Positions 45,577 through 59,500 of a DNA stretch of 64,000 nt are shown here, one piece after another. Numbering within the stretch: position 1 is the stretch's first letter; every line of letters begins with the position of its first letter. The DNA lies in NCBI GenBank assembly GCA_942159475.1, contig OW804098.1, positions 79,353,178 to 79,417,177 of the forward strand, in the 5' to 3' direction. The position numbers and the translations under genes are program-made. The notes under the pieces were generated by a model. The model was not told where the DNA came from. It did no database searches and was given only the letters and a program-made list of their open reading frames with translations. This stretch comes from Sthenelais limicola (Eukaryota > Annelida > Polychaeta > Phyllodocida > Sigalionidae).

Positions 45577-48500
45577 GTGGGGCAGATAAGTGAAACAATC
45601 TTTCAAAAAATGGTACATGCAACAAAATTGGTATACATGGCCTTTAGGACCCACTTTTTAAAAAAAGCCCGTTAGCCATCAAAAATTTTTAATTGGCGGC
45701 CATTTTTTCCAAGATGGCGACTATTTGGTACACTATTTTTGCCATTACATCTGACAGAATTGTCTGATTTGAAAAATCTTGGTGTCAAATTATGCTTTTT
45801 ACTATTGCCAAACAGAAGTGAAACTAAAAATTTCAAGATGGCGGCCATTTTGACCATGAAAACACTATTTTTGGTGGGGCAAATAAGTGAAACAATCTTT
45901 CAAAAAATGGTACATGCAACAAAATTGGTATACATGGCCTTTAGGACCAATTTTTTAAAAAAGCCTGTTAGCCATAACAAATTTTTAATTGGCGGCCATT
46001 TTTTCCAAGATGGCGGCTATTTGGTACACTATTTTTGCCATAAAATCTGACAGAATCATCTGATTTGAAAAATCTTGGTGTCAAATTATGCTTTTTACTA
46101 TGCCAAACAGAAGTGAAACTAAAAATTTCAAGATGGCGGCCCTTTTGACCATGAAAACACTATTTTTGCCATAGAATCGGTCAGAATAGTCAGACTTGAA
46201 TGGTCTTGGTGTCAAATTATATGTTTTAGGCTAAACAGAAGTTGAATAGCTACTAAGAATAGTATTTTCATGTATATAGTGGCTGTCATTAAAAAAAATG
46301 GCCGCCATATGAAACATGAAAACACATTCTTCCCCATAAAATCTGACATAATAGTCCATTTTCAGTAATCTTGGTGTCAAAATATAAGTTTTTGACTATG
46401 CCCAAGCTGAACTCCCAACACTTAATGTTCCTAGATGAAATTTTTTATCACCTTGTGCAGAGTTATATAAAAAAATTATTGGTGATGATATTAATATGGT
46501 ACTCTAAATATCAGCATTAACCATAAATTTTATTGGTCTTCATGAAGCAGCACTCTTAATCAAATGTACATATATATATATTACCTTCTAGGGTCAACTA
46601 ATCCTGGCATCTACAGCTGCACAGCGCTGTACATGGCAGACCAAATCGATAACAGGTGCACCATCCAGAGCAATCCCTTTTGCACCCGCACTTGGTGAGC
46701 TGCTGACAACTCTGGGCAATTGGTGGCAGTATGGTCCAGTAGATTTGCCACACATCACCCTCTTTTGTCCATCCCCAGTCTGCTGGACTGTGTGGTTCTG
46801 GTTGACAAACTATTGATTTGCTCCATATGCAGCCTGCCTCTTAGGCAGCTCGTTTGACATGCTGGAGGAGGGCTGCTTGAGTTGGGGGAATGGCTTCGTA
46901 TGGTCGCTGCTTGGGAGCAAACATGTCAAGCTGTGCATCATCAACCCCAGCAGCAGGTTGGAGGTCTGGTATGGTAATTTGTGCCTCAAGAATGGCAGCA
47001 AGTTGGGACTTTTGGCAGGTGTGAAGCTTTCCATTGTCACTCAATGCAGCTGGGAAGGACTGATTCTCATGCCGAAAGAACGCCTGTAAGTCACACTCTC
47101 TGCTCTGGCATGAGATAAACAGCTTGGAAAAGAGGTGACAGCCTTCCTTCAGTGCTTTTACTTTTGAGTAACTAAGACCTGGGTCCTGTCGGAAGAAATT
47201 GATCTTGTTCTTCTTGATTGGGTCATAGAATGTGGACACTTCCTCACTCTGTAGCCTGTTCATGCATTCTTGGAAGCATATTTGCCCACTCTCATAGTGT
47301 GTGGCAATCATTTCAGCAGCACTAGGGTGTGCAATGTTCTTTGTGTCTAGTCTAAGCAGATCCCCTGTCTCTTCCTGGAAAGGATTGTCCATATATCCGT
47401 TATCACCTTAGTTGGATTATCAACTTTTTCAAGGAATCTCTTTGAGCTCTTGGTGTCTGCTCATGGTGAGTGCGACATTCAGCTTCTTTGGCTCATACTG
47501 AGCAACTACGTGACTGACTTCAGGGTTGGCTACCATCGACCTTGTCAAGCCTGATGGTTCAGTCAAACCATTGATGATAGCATTTGCTTGCTCATGAGCT
47601 TGGTTGATAGCCATTGATGAGAACTCCCGTTCTGATTTATGAACAACAAATTTCCCTTTGTGGAACTCAAGAGCAAACTCTGGAGGCTTTTGCTCTAGGG
47701 TCACCATTATATGTCTTTAGGATGGATTGGAATCCACCATGCAAAGTTAACATTGTTATTGGCAAAATAGTATGGCATCATCCTAAGAAGCTGGATGTTG
47801 ACAAATTGAAATGCTGGTTCCATGGAAGGAGGTTGTTGCTGTTGTTCCATATTAGGATATTAATCAATAGTGTCCATGGCAGAGGGGATGGACACACCAC
47901 ACCATCCCTCACATGCTTGCTAACAGCTGCATCTCCTAGCTGTGCAGATATTTCCACTTTGCTTAATAAATAGTTGAATGTAGGTGAAACTTTGAAGGCT
48001 GACCTAACAAGACATGCCAATTGTAATGATGTCTATATGACCTGCTTCATGAATGCCAATAAAATGGGTGGTTAATACTGACATTTATAGTACCATATTT
48101 AATATCACCAATAATTTGTTATATAATTCTGCAAGAGATGATAAAAAGCTTCATTTAGGAACATTAATAGATGGGAATTCGGCTTGGGCATAGTCAAAAA
48201 CATATATTTTGTCACCAAAATTATTGAAAATGGACTATTATGTCAGATTTTATGGGGAAGAACGTGTTTTCATGTGCCTTATGGCAGCCATTTTTTTTAA
48301 TGGCGGCCCTTTTATATGTGAAAATACTATTCTTAGTAGCTATTCAACTTCTGTTAAGTTCAAAACCTATAATCTGACACCAAGATCATTCAACTCTGAC
48401 TATGTGGTCCGATTCTATGGCAAAAATAGTGTTTTCATGGTCAAAATGGCCGCCATCTTGAAAAATGACCGCCATCTTGAAATTTTTAGTTTCTATTCTG

Positions 48501-49239
48501 TTCGGCTTAGTAAAAAGCATAATTTGACACCAAGATTATTCAAATCGGATTATTCTGTCAGGTGTTATGGCAAAAATAGTATTCCAAATGGCCGCCATCG
48601 TGGAAAAAATGGCCGCCATTTAAATTTTTTTGATGGCTGACGGGCTTTTTTTTTAAAGTGGGTCCTGCGGAACATCTATGCTAATTTTGTTGCTAGTATC
48701 ATCATTTGAAAGATTGTTCCACTTATCTGCCCCACTAATACCATGTCTTATGATTATAATGTTTTAGCTGATATTTATGTAACTATTAGATGAAACAGCA
48801 ATGAATTTATGGTGTCTATTAAACCTTCATGTGAGTGTAGAAGAGGGTTCCATAAAATTTGTCCTCAAGATGATTAAAATTGTATTATTCTGTAAGATTT
48901 TATGACGAAAATAGTCTTTTCATGCTCCAAATGGCCGCCGTCTTTAAAAATGGCCGCCAATTTGAAATCTTCAATAGCTATTTTGCTTTTGCATATTAAT
49001 AACCACAATTTGACATCAAGATCATTTCAATCGGACCATTCTTTCAGATGTTAGGGCGACATTAGTATTTCCATATTCCAAATAGCTGCCATCTTGAATA
49101 AAATGGCCGCCATTTAAAAATTGTTGATGGCTAACGGGCTTTTTTTAAAAAGTGGGTCCTAAGGACCATTTCTACCAATTTTGTTGTATGTTACATGATT
49201 TGAAAGATTAAACATGAAAAATGCACTTATCTGCCCCAC
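45577..49239 (-). mobile_element. 3.66-kb DNA element with iterated, about 1-kb inverted arms and a decayed ORF
   Basis: The left end reads GTGGGGCAGATAAGTG from 45577 and the right end is its inverse, finishing CCCCAC at 49239. TA lies directly outside both ends. The arms match for about 1 kb, including the inner part: CTATGCCCAAGC at about 46397-46408 pairs with about 48184-48195. Each arm contains repeated units with GGCGGCCATTTT and its own extra copy of the terminus (45874 on the left, about 48735 on the right). Between the arms lies a broken minus-strand ORF. The superfamily is not identified. TA duplication would fit Tc1/mariner-like or related elements, but no DDE motif is visible. 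Confidence 0.75.
46598..48020 (-). pseudogene. Decayed transposon-encoded protein with Cys-rich tail
   Basis: Pieces in order on the minus strand: 47778-48020; a short MPYYFANNNVNFAWWIPIHP stretch (about 47710-47775); 47429-47707 (KGKFVVHKSEREFSSMAINQ and on); 46841-47392 (MDNPFQEETGDLLRLDTKNI and on); and a terminal segment ending at 46598 with CGCKRDC, CTCY, PCTALCSC and CRC. Stops and frame shifts separate them, including a small AT insertion near 47708, so no full protein can be made. The Cys-rich tail looks metal-binding, CXC-like. I recall multi-copy uncharacterised proteins of this shape in marine invertebrate genomes, but cannot verify it here. Its place between the inverted arms makes it the element's own gene. 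Confidence 0.65.
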
Positions 49240-50563
49240 TAATGTCAGATATCATTCCTGAATAGTAGCTGTTAAATTGTTAATTAAATAGGTATAGACA
49301 TGGTCTACAGATGCTAGGGCCCAATACCCCTCCTTGGACGCTAGGACTCAACCATCGAATGCTAGGGCCCACCCACAAAAAGTTCAATGAAACCATCCAA
49401 AAAATACCCAACTGGATGCTAGGGCCCATCCCTGCTGGGCCCTATATCATCTGATATTTACATGTAAATGTGTAGGTTAATGGATTTTAATATCGTGGGA
49501 GGTGTTCTCAACTTTGACAGTTATTTATGCACTTGTCAATTGCAACATGAATGCCCTGGGAATTTTGGGATATGAAATCCCCCCCCCCCCCCCCCCCCCC
49601 CAGGGAGAAAATTCTTTGTAAATTCCATGACACATTGCACATTTTGCAAATGAAAATGATAAAAAATATAAACGTTGACAGACATTCCCCCACCCCCTCC
49701 CATTGTAATCAAGTGGGTATAAATACTCTCAATAAAATTGGGTTCATTCTCTTCTAACCTGCACAGTTCTAAACTTGAAACCATAACCCTGTTTGTGTTT
49801 GCGTTAGGCCTAATTCAATTCTCGCCCGACATGACTACGCTATTTATTTATCGAAGAAATACCGACATTTCTTCATCCTGATTGTATAGCAATATGAGAA
49901 GGGGAAGTTCCTCAGTCACATCAAAACAAATAATATGTGGTTTTGTGTTATAAATACCCGAGCGAAAGTGAAACAGTATGAACCGTGTGTGTGTGTGGGG
50001 GGGGGGGGGGCAGAATGTGAGGGGTCTGTACTTATTTACAGTGTGTGCACCCAACCACGTGTACCAGTTGTGCCAAATACTTAAAAGTGTTTTTATCTTT
50101 AATGACATGATCAAGCTCCTTTAACAGCAATTAAGTTAGCAACTATCAATTCATTTCATAAGGTGTTCTCATAACTTGTTCAAAGAAAGAATTTTGACCG
50201 ACCAAATTATTTCAGTACCAATGCGCATGAGTACCAATGCGCATGAAAGTATAAGAATTGTGAGAAATTGCATAACAAGACACACCCACACTGTCTGAGA
50301 CATGGAAAGATGCATGTAATATTGATTCTATATATGTACAACATACAAACAATCAGGTTTCATCATCAAAAGAAAGCGAGATTGTTCCAATACCCATTCA
50401 ATCATCGCTTCACAGTGTCACAATACATCCGCGAGTGCCCCCCCCCCCCCTCCTGAAATCTAGGACCATAACACATCCCGTACTGGAGGCGAGCATAACT
50501 TGTAGTTTCGATTTTCAGCACACTTTATAGCAAAGTACTCCCAGGACCATCATATAAGTCAAT
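49240..50563. other. Intergenic, no gene seen
   Basis: It contains GATGCTAGGGCCCA repeats (49310-49440), a 23-base C run (49579-49601), a GT/G run (about 49985-50010), a 16-base tandem duplication GTACCAATGCGCATGA (about 50214-50245) and a poly-C run near 50439-50450. Confidence 0.5.
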
Positions 50564-53500
50564 ATGGGCAACTCTGCCTCTACTTTCGACGAAGGTATGT
50601 TCCAATTTACTTATTATTTGATATTATTATGCCTCATGTTTCAGACATAAGGCGGTTTTAAAAGGGGTGAATATTTAATTGGAGAAAAGTAATAGGGAAT
50701 AGTTATGCTGTCCTAAGACATTCCCAAATCTTCTACGATTATATACGTTGGTATGTTAACGTAGTCTAATATGTAAGAAATGTGATTTATAATGTTAAGG
50801 GGACGCTTGGAAACATCCTTGCGTTTTTCTTAGTAACATATAATTATTATTGGTCTCCAATGAAAAAAACCCAACATACAATGCTTGTGCGAATATACCC
50901 ATCAGACCTTATGAATACACTTACTCTCGATCCAATCTAATGCAGGAACTCATCTTTTTAGGCACAGATAATGAGTTATTAGTATTCCTTACAATTTAAC
51001 TAGCCCAGGGACTGGCGGCGTCACCACTGGCTTCTGCCTGGAGTCCTGTCTAGCTGTCGCCAATAACAATAACTGCCAATATGTTTTTACCGACCTATTA
51101 AGTCCTATTGTCTCTTATACTTATTCTAATTCCCCTTTTATTTCTCATCGTATCACTTATTCAGTGTAATGATAATGTTCACAGATGGTGTATATTTGTA
51201 CTTGATTGTCTATCTGTTATTTGAGATATTTGGAGTCTTATTAATATTATAAGGGTTGTAACTTTCTAGGAAGATCGTAAAAAAAATCATATAAAACTGT
51301 GTCACACTAATTTACCTTTTTTTTATCCCTATCCTCTCTACACCTCTACATGTATACATGCATGAGTAGTTTGTCTGTACTGAGACGAAGGAAGATTTTA
51401 AGGTTCAAGTATTGCACTAACAGCTAGAAAGCCTGAGAGGGGATAATAAACTTATTGATTAAAGACGAATTTAAGCCTGGTCTCGTATTTCTATCCATTC
51501 CCATGAGGATAGTTAATATACCTGCGTTCTGAGATGTAACCGTAGGGATAGATAAATACAATTGGTGCTGTAAAACATGAAGCTGCTGTCAAATGTTTAC
51601 TTGGATTTTCGCACGAGCTGCAAACACAAAATTTAATTTGATGGTAGCGTACAGACAGGAGGTATCGTATCAACACAATAATATAGTTTTAAATAGTTGG
51701 TGGTCCAGGCACTTGTCTAAAGGTTTGATTTGAAACGACAGGTAATGTATTATGATATATACATACATGTGTTTATATATGCAGACATGTGTTAATTACA
51801 GTTGGGGAAAGGTTAGCTGAATAGGGGTGCAGTCAAACATTATATCTGGACCATATCAAATGATTATTGCTGCTGATGAAGACAAAGTACAGTATGAAAT
51901 AATTTGACCAAGGACCTGGGAATGTCACATAGGAAGGAATCACTTCCCTTCCTACAGGTGAAGGAATTCTCAGAATAAAATTCCCTTTAGTAGCTTATAC
52001 AACAGGAGCCTGGCCACATCATCGAACATTTATAGTGCTAGAAGAAGTCAACCTCCAGGATTGCCTTTAACATGATTTCAAAGTGTAAAGTGTGTTAATG
52101 GCCAATTCCTACCACTCTGGAGGAAATTGCTACGAACTTGTGGCACCCTCTGCCTGCTCTTAACGACACCCTATATTCACCTCAATGCTCTCACAATGTC
52201 TTGTCTTTAATTCTTATTCTTCTGCCTCAGCTGATGATTCTGGAGAAAAAAAGGTTGAAGAGGACACTAATAATGGAGGGGAGGCGACTCCCAAAAGTGA
52301 GTAGCAAGTTTCATTTATTTCATTATTGCATAAATATTTTCATATTCATTGCCATTTGTACGTCAAGGAGATCCCTGCCATGCAGGTATGATATGACAGG
52401 GAGGATTTGGCTCATGATTGTTGATACCTATCTGGCATTAATAATAGCTTCCCTTTTTTATAATTAATAGAGTAATACTAAAACAAACCAACTAAACACC
52501 CTCAGGACCAAATCTTAGATTCCCCAAATAATATAATTATATATTCCTATAAGTGACAAAATAGAAATACCTTTGCACTTTGTGTTGCAGTCGGCAAAGG
52601 AATTGAAGGTCAAATGGATTTTCCCTTCAAGGAAGATTGGCCGGGTAAGAGACATAATAGGGGGTTTCTGTATTTGCATGTATGCCTCTTGCATCAGATT
52701 ATACTTTCAATCCGGCAACACAGAACAATTATCCATCCTTCATGATCATGGCCTGTGATTGTAGCAGATCCCTTAAATTGATAGTTTAGTGGGAGTAAAA
52801 CTATCGAGAAGAACTCAATCTTTGCTATTTTTTGTTATCTTGGGAGTAATAGCTAGGCGAGGATATATGGAGCTTGCCCTTAGAAGACTGCTGAATACTG
52901 CAAAAATATTATCGCTTAGGCATGTATACATGCCTAAGCGATAATATTTTTACGTGTTACTATTACGATAGACGTGTTACTATTACGATATTACGATATT
53001 ACGATAATACTTTTACGTGTTACTATTATATATAATAGTAACACGTAAAAGTAACACTTTAGTGCTTGTTATTCTCTTTGCAGGTTCAGCATTAGTTACA
53101 GACTTCACAAATCTTCTGATTGGGGCTGCGTCTAATATTGTTAATGAAGACCATTCAGAGAAGGTAAGACATCATTTAACACACATATATATGTGATATA
53201 TATATGTATATATATATATATACCGTATTTAACCGATGAAGCGCCCAGGCACTTATTTTTTTCAAGCCACCCTTGCCCCCAAGCAATGAATACACATGCA
53301 GAAATAGTTTTCGCAAAACTGGGGTCTGACTTGTTCCGGTACAATTCCAATGTTTTATACAGAGATATATGAAAGGCAAACATGCACACTGCAACATATA
53401 TATATAATATAAGTATATAATCAATATAAATAATATCTACATTCACATTTATAAGTCAAACATTGAGAAGTACTTTTCCTTCATAGATCAAATGAAATTA

Positions 53501-56500
53501 AAATTGTAGTGAATCTGAGTGACAATGGCTGGTGGTGTTGCCTCCCGTGAAGCTATAGGCACCCTCTACCACAACTGGCCGTCAGTGGTCCATCTGGCCC
53601 TACATTCTATTCTAGATGTGTGGAGAGTAAACTTCAGAGGGGGGCACTTTTACAGGGTCAAGTCTTGAAATGTCGACGGCCGCAACGAAAGATCTCTTGA
53701 TGAAGTTACACCATTAAGGTGTAACTTCACCAAGAGATTTTTCATTATGGCCCATCTGGTTTTCACCTTACGGCTAATGGTAAACCAATGGTGCCGGATT
53801 AGAGAATTGTATCTGCCGCAAGGACGAAAACCTTGGTATAGCCCTAGCATAAGCAACCCTTGAACCCACCACCATCCTTGCCGCTAGCTTCTAACACATC
53901 TTGAATAGAGTATAGCAGCGATGCCCATCATACTTGTAAGGTGGTATTGTATCGTGAGCTTCATACTGCAGGCCTCCTCATCAGGTGTTATTGATGCCAG
54001 GAAAAACTTATGATGTCATCCTCCAAGCATTGATCAGTGGCTCTAGATGTCTTAGTCTTCGAGACTTTGCCATGTGGTAGCCAACATCCATTTATTGTAG
54101 CTGGAAAAAGCTTGATTATTTTGATTATGAACTAACTTTATATCTAATTTTTATGAATAGTTATTATGGATAATTTCTGTAGGCGCACCCTGAGGAGCCC
54201 AAGCAATCAAGGCCACCACCTGGTGTGAATCCCCCTAAACTACCTTCCTCTAGACAAGCTCTACCAATGCATGCTGGGTATTGTGGTGCCTCCCCCTTCC
54301 CTGGTAAGTGCAATTATATTTTTGCCATTATGTCCAAAATATTATACATAGCCTACATGTATGTAGTTATGCATTCTCATCAGAACGTCCTCTCAAAAAG
54401 ATAAATATGATATGATATAAATAGATATGTGACCATCTACAACTGTCAATTATACAAATCAGGGCCTAACCTAGGACAAATTGCAACAGAAATTTTCTCA
54501 ACGGTTTTTGGGTAGTGTTAGTAACCCTTATCAACATACTAAAAGTCTGCAAAAATTTAGTTGGGGGAACATGCCCAATCGCAAAAAAGCAAAATGGAAG
54601 TCAATAGACTTTTAAAATACCATAACTTGGGTTAAAATCAACCTATATTCAAGTGTGAATACACTTTGTCAATGTTTTGAGGCATGAGGAATCCAGTGGG
54701 ATATAATCAGTAATTAGTGAGTAATTATACTAATTACTGAGAAATGGGAGAAACAAATAATTGAACGATGCAGGACACAGGATTTTCCAAAGTAGGGGAC
54801 ACACACAATAGATGTCAAATTATATTTTAAAGAAGATATTTATAGGCGTTGTTATATTCATAAATAATTAATAATTGCTCAGTTCCATGAAGACACCTCT
54901 GCCAATTAAGCCATATCTATGCAATTCTAGACGGAAATATCAAGTCATTTATAGAAGAACTGGTTGTTTTTAAATTCCCAAAATTGTCAAACATAACACG
55001 AACGTTCGGAAATATACAACATGCAACAATTAAATGGTGTGCCATGAGCGGTAGTGGCAGTGCTGCCGCTGGCTTCCAGTACTAGACACTATATAAATTC
55101 GGACTTCACATATTGGGCCACTGTGTCGCCATTTCCCAACAGATTGGAATACTTTAAAAAGCTCTGTAATGCTGACATGTTCCCGGTTTGTTTGGTGTAC
55201 AAGTTCATAGCCTTAATTAACTTGCCTGTACAGACGTTAATTATTAATTTAATATATCTTTTTCATATTGTAAAATATTCACCTTTTATAATACCTTACT
55301 AGCAACGATTGCCAAATGAGGTACACATAATGATTCAATAATTATATGATTTTAGGACAGTCAAATAGATATGTTCAGGTATTTAATACATTTTAAATTT
55401 TGGAAAAGGCTCAAATAGTTTTTGAGTAATGAGCATAAGTATTCGGACATAATTTTAGACATTATTTAGGCGAATGAGTTACACCTGAGTATAATGAGTC
55501 ATGAAGGTTTTTGTTTCAGGCCAAGTGAGGTGATATTTAGTCAAGGAGTGACTTGAACTTAGATCAATTGTGTACCAAATATATGCTGTTAATGTACTTG
55601 CTAGGTTTAAAGTGGTTTTGTCTACTTTTGTAACCACAGCAAGAGGTCAGATATAAGGTACTTTACTGGGGGATGCCCGGTATTATATGTAAAGGGATGC
55701 CCGGTATCAAAGATTGCTTTCTATTACCATTTCTCTCAGGGATACTAAACATAATAAATTGGTAATAAATTGATATATTAATGGAAAAGATGTATATGTT
55801 AGCAGAAAATAGGTTTTCACCCAGATTAGGGCAACAACTGAAACATTATTGAATTTATATTTAAACCATATGTTACCGATCAAAAAAAAATCCTGTTTCG
55901 GGGAATTGTGATACATTTGCTTTCATGTCTCACATAATAACCTTGGAGAATACATAGTTAAGGACGGAACATTCAATCCTCATAAGGAATTATTTCTTAT
56001 CTAGAAATTAAACCATTCTGTCCTAAGTTATTGAGGATTTAAGGAGCTACCACTTAATTTGATACCGGGTATACCCTAAAAAAATATCACCTTGTTTTAA
56101 CTATAATAAAAACTGACATATTGTCTGCCTGAGAGGTTCGCCAGAGCAAGCGAAAATATCCTGATAGTCTCCCAGTAGTTTCCTGACTGCCTGTTGGTCC
56201 TCCCCCTTCAGAAACTGGCAGGCCTCATCTCCCAGAGCAACCATCTCCTCCTGAGGTTGCAGGTTTCTTCTGAACTGAAACTGGGGGGATTCCAAATCCT
56301 CTCCTTGAACTTGCTCAACCAGAGCGATACAAGTGCCTTGGTTGATCTCTATGATCTCCGGAGTCCTGTTGGTCAGGGAACCAGTTGATGGCCATCACTT
56401 CTGCTGCGGAGGGAGAGAACTCCGGGTATGCCAGCTTGACTAGGGTTTGGATGTCTTGTGCAAGGGCGCCTAGTGCCTCGCCCTCTTTTCTCACCCGTCC

Positions 56501-59500
56501 ACGAAGTGTACTCTTGTGGACAGCAGCATGTTGCTGTATGCCAAACCTCTGCTGAAGGGCCACATCCAAGGCTTCGTATGAGTGCTGGACCCTTGGGTTC
56601 TCCCCATCAATATACCGTTGCGCTTCCCCAGTTAGCTGCACTAGCAGCAAGTCCACCTTCACATCCTTGGACCACCCGTTGATCCGGGTTAACCGTTTGA
56701 AATAATTATGGTATTCCTCCCAAGATATACTGCCATTGTATGTCCTCGGTTTTATACCGTTCCTACCAGGGTGGCAGTCCCTCTGGTGCTCACCCAGGTG
56801 GGCGCCTCTCACCCCAACAGCCTCTCACCCCAACAATGTAGCGATCCCCTGAGGTGGGCATCTCTGGTCGTCGCGATCGCCTTGAGGGGGGCGTCTCTCG
56901 TCATCATGATTTCCCTGAGGTGGGCGTCTCTCATCACCACGATCTCCCTGAGGTAGGCGTCTCTCGTTGCCACAATCTCCCTGAGGTGGGCATCTCTCGT
57001 CGCAATGATCTCCTTGTGGTGGGCGCCTCTCATCGTGATGCGGTCGTCTTTCACGGGGACGATCATCTCGGGGTGGTCGTCCTTCATCAGGACGATCCTT
57101 CTGAGGTGAGTAGACGTTGTCCTCAGTCGCATTGTGGTACCCATAGGGAGGCCTGGGCTCCTCTCCATATTTTGCTCCATAGTCCCTGGGTGGATGCATA
57201 GGTGGTATCCATGGAGGTGCGCCCATATAAGGCCATTGCATGGTTTCTGTCATCTGCAGAGGTGGAGCCCACCCAGGGTTCCATCCTTGCACCCATGGCA
57301 GTGGCGGGTTATGATTGCCATTGGAGGGCCTCCTGCGCCGATCCATTCGTGGGGTTCTCGTTGGCGATCCCCGTCTGGAATTATCACTGTCTGAGTCGAT
57401 GTGGCTCAGGACACGCTCTGGAGCTTCCACCACAACTCCCTTCGGCCTTACCTGTTCCTCAGGTCCCTCCATGGACTCCTCGAAATTATTCTGCGCTTGT
57501 GTGCCACCAGTCGCCATTCTCGCCAAATCTGATGTCTGGTTCTGGCGTCAGACAAGATTTCTGATATCGACCACCAATCTGGTGGGTGACGTAAAATTCC
57601 GAGAAATAACACAACACCAATAACACAGGTTATGATTTCTTCTTACTCGGTTGTTAATAATTACTGCGACCACTGGCACTCAAGACTAGAAGCCGAAAAC
57701 TAGGTGGCAGCACTGGTTGCAATGTACAACTGGTGGCCGCAGCAACCCTAGTTACTCAAGGCTAGAGCTGAGGACTCAGTAGAATAACCATCATAATTTA
57801 ATAAATCCAATTATTAATAATTATTCTGACTACCTGTCACTCAAGGCTATAGCTGAAAACTGGGTCACAGCACTGGTTGCAAATATTAAAACTGTTGGCC
57901 GCTACAACCCCAGTTACTCAAAGCCAGAACCGAGAACTTGGTAGAATAAACATAATAAATCAATTAATTAGCCAATCAATTTGCAATCCAGTTCATCAAG
58001 CCAAGAGCTGAGAACTTCAATAGATAACTAATTATTAAATTTTACTACTTGGTTCATCAACTACAAGAGTTGAAAACCAAAAAGTAGTGAAGTAGAATAT
58101 TTAGCCTGTACAGTTGTAATTCCCTACCTGGTTCATCAACTATAAGAGCTAAGAACTCAGAAGTAATTAAATATCAAAATATTGCAGACGACTCTAGTGT
58201 ATGAAAACAAGGAGTTGACTAATAACCAGATATAATGAGACTCAAATTCACTTAAAATCAGGCAAGACCAGCAGGGCTCTGATCAGTTGGTACACTAGGG
58301 CTTCCCCTAAGTATCCCCTCAGTATCACACCAATCAGGCCACACACAGACCTCTAGCGACTGACCAAGTTCCTAGAAGTCCCTGTGGAACAAGGACCCAA
58401 TGATTAGGCCCTACAACAGGTCGTCTCCAATCCGGTAAGCCTAGAAGCTCACCAGGTGGAGCAATGGGCTAATATAAATAGCCCTTCAGAGTCCTTCAGA
58501 TCCAGCAATCACATGCAGATGCTCACTCAAAAATAATTAAACCTTACCTTAAATACTCAGCAAGGAGGCACTAGACTAAATACAGGGCTGACCAATGTTT
58601 TAAAATTGTTAGATTGGCTGTAGATCGGTAAAAACTCACTTTATTATGAACTAAGATATCCGATTCTAGCCTATAGGCTACTCAAGCATGGTCGCCGAAA
58701 TTTCTGCCACTGATTTATCAAAATAATCAATGAAAATCACTATGACAATACAATCTAAGGTGGCGAAATTGGTAAGGTGGGCCAGTTCAAGCTATTTCAC
58801 TAAAGATTGTATGTACAAATCACGTTTAATGGGGAAAACAAACCTTTTTCCAATGGGTGAGTGAACAGTTGTAATGTAGGCTAGTTTCAATCGTTGCGTT
58901 GAGTTTGGCCTAGCTAGGTTTGAGGTCCGTAAGTGGTGAAGCAAGCACAAATCCCAACCGCTAGCCAGCAGTGTAAAACAACAGAGGCCTGTGTATTATA
59001 TACAGGCTCTCTGGTCTGGGGTTATCGTGGATTCGCGCTGGCTATTCAACACAGGACAACTCAAGCACAAGCAACAGTAGAATTACGTTTGAAAGGTTTT
59101 ATTCAACTATAAATATACAAAGGGTGTAAAACCATGAAAAAGTTGGATGTAATACTTCAATAAAGTCGTCTGCAATAACTGGAAGGAATAACTGTATAGC
59201 TAAACATAACTACAAATATCTATGCAAATCTAAGTCAAAAGCTAATCTTCAAATAACTACTTACGCCTGGACGCCAATGTCGTCTGCTTGATTGAAATCG
59301 GGAGGGAAGGACCAGGTTGGCGCAGGGACAGGGACAGTAGCTGAGATTCTGCCCCTTACGCGTCCCCAGGCTAGGTATACCCTCCAAATAGAGCAAATAG
59401 AACAAGCGCTCTGATTGGAGGATATTCCCCTCTGTGTCGTCCCAGGGTTCTGTGCGGCCGCCATTGAAATGGCCAGCATGGTCGTCTCAGAACCCTAGAA

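Noticed and set aside
57134..57623. Plus-strand open frames across the gag region
   Set aside because: Shadows of the minus-strand gag frame, with no recognisable domain.
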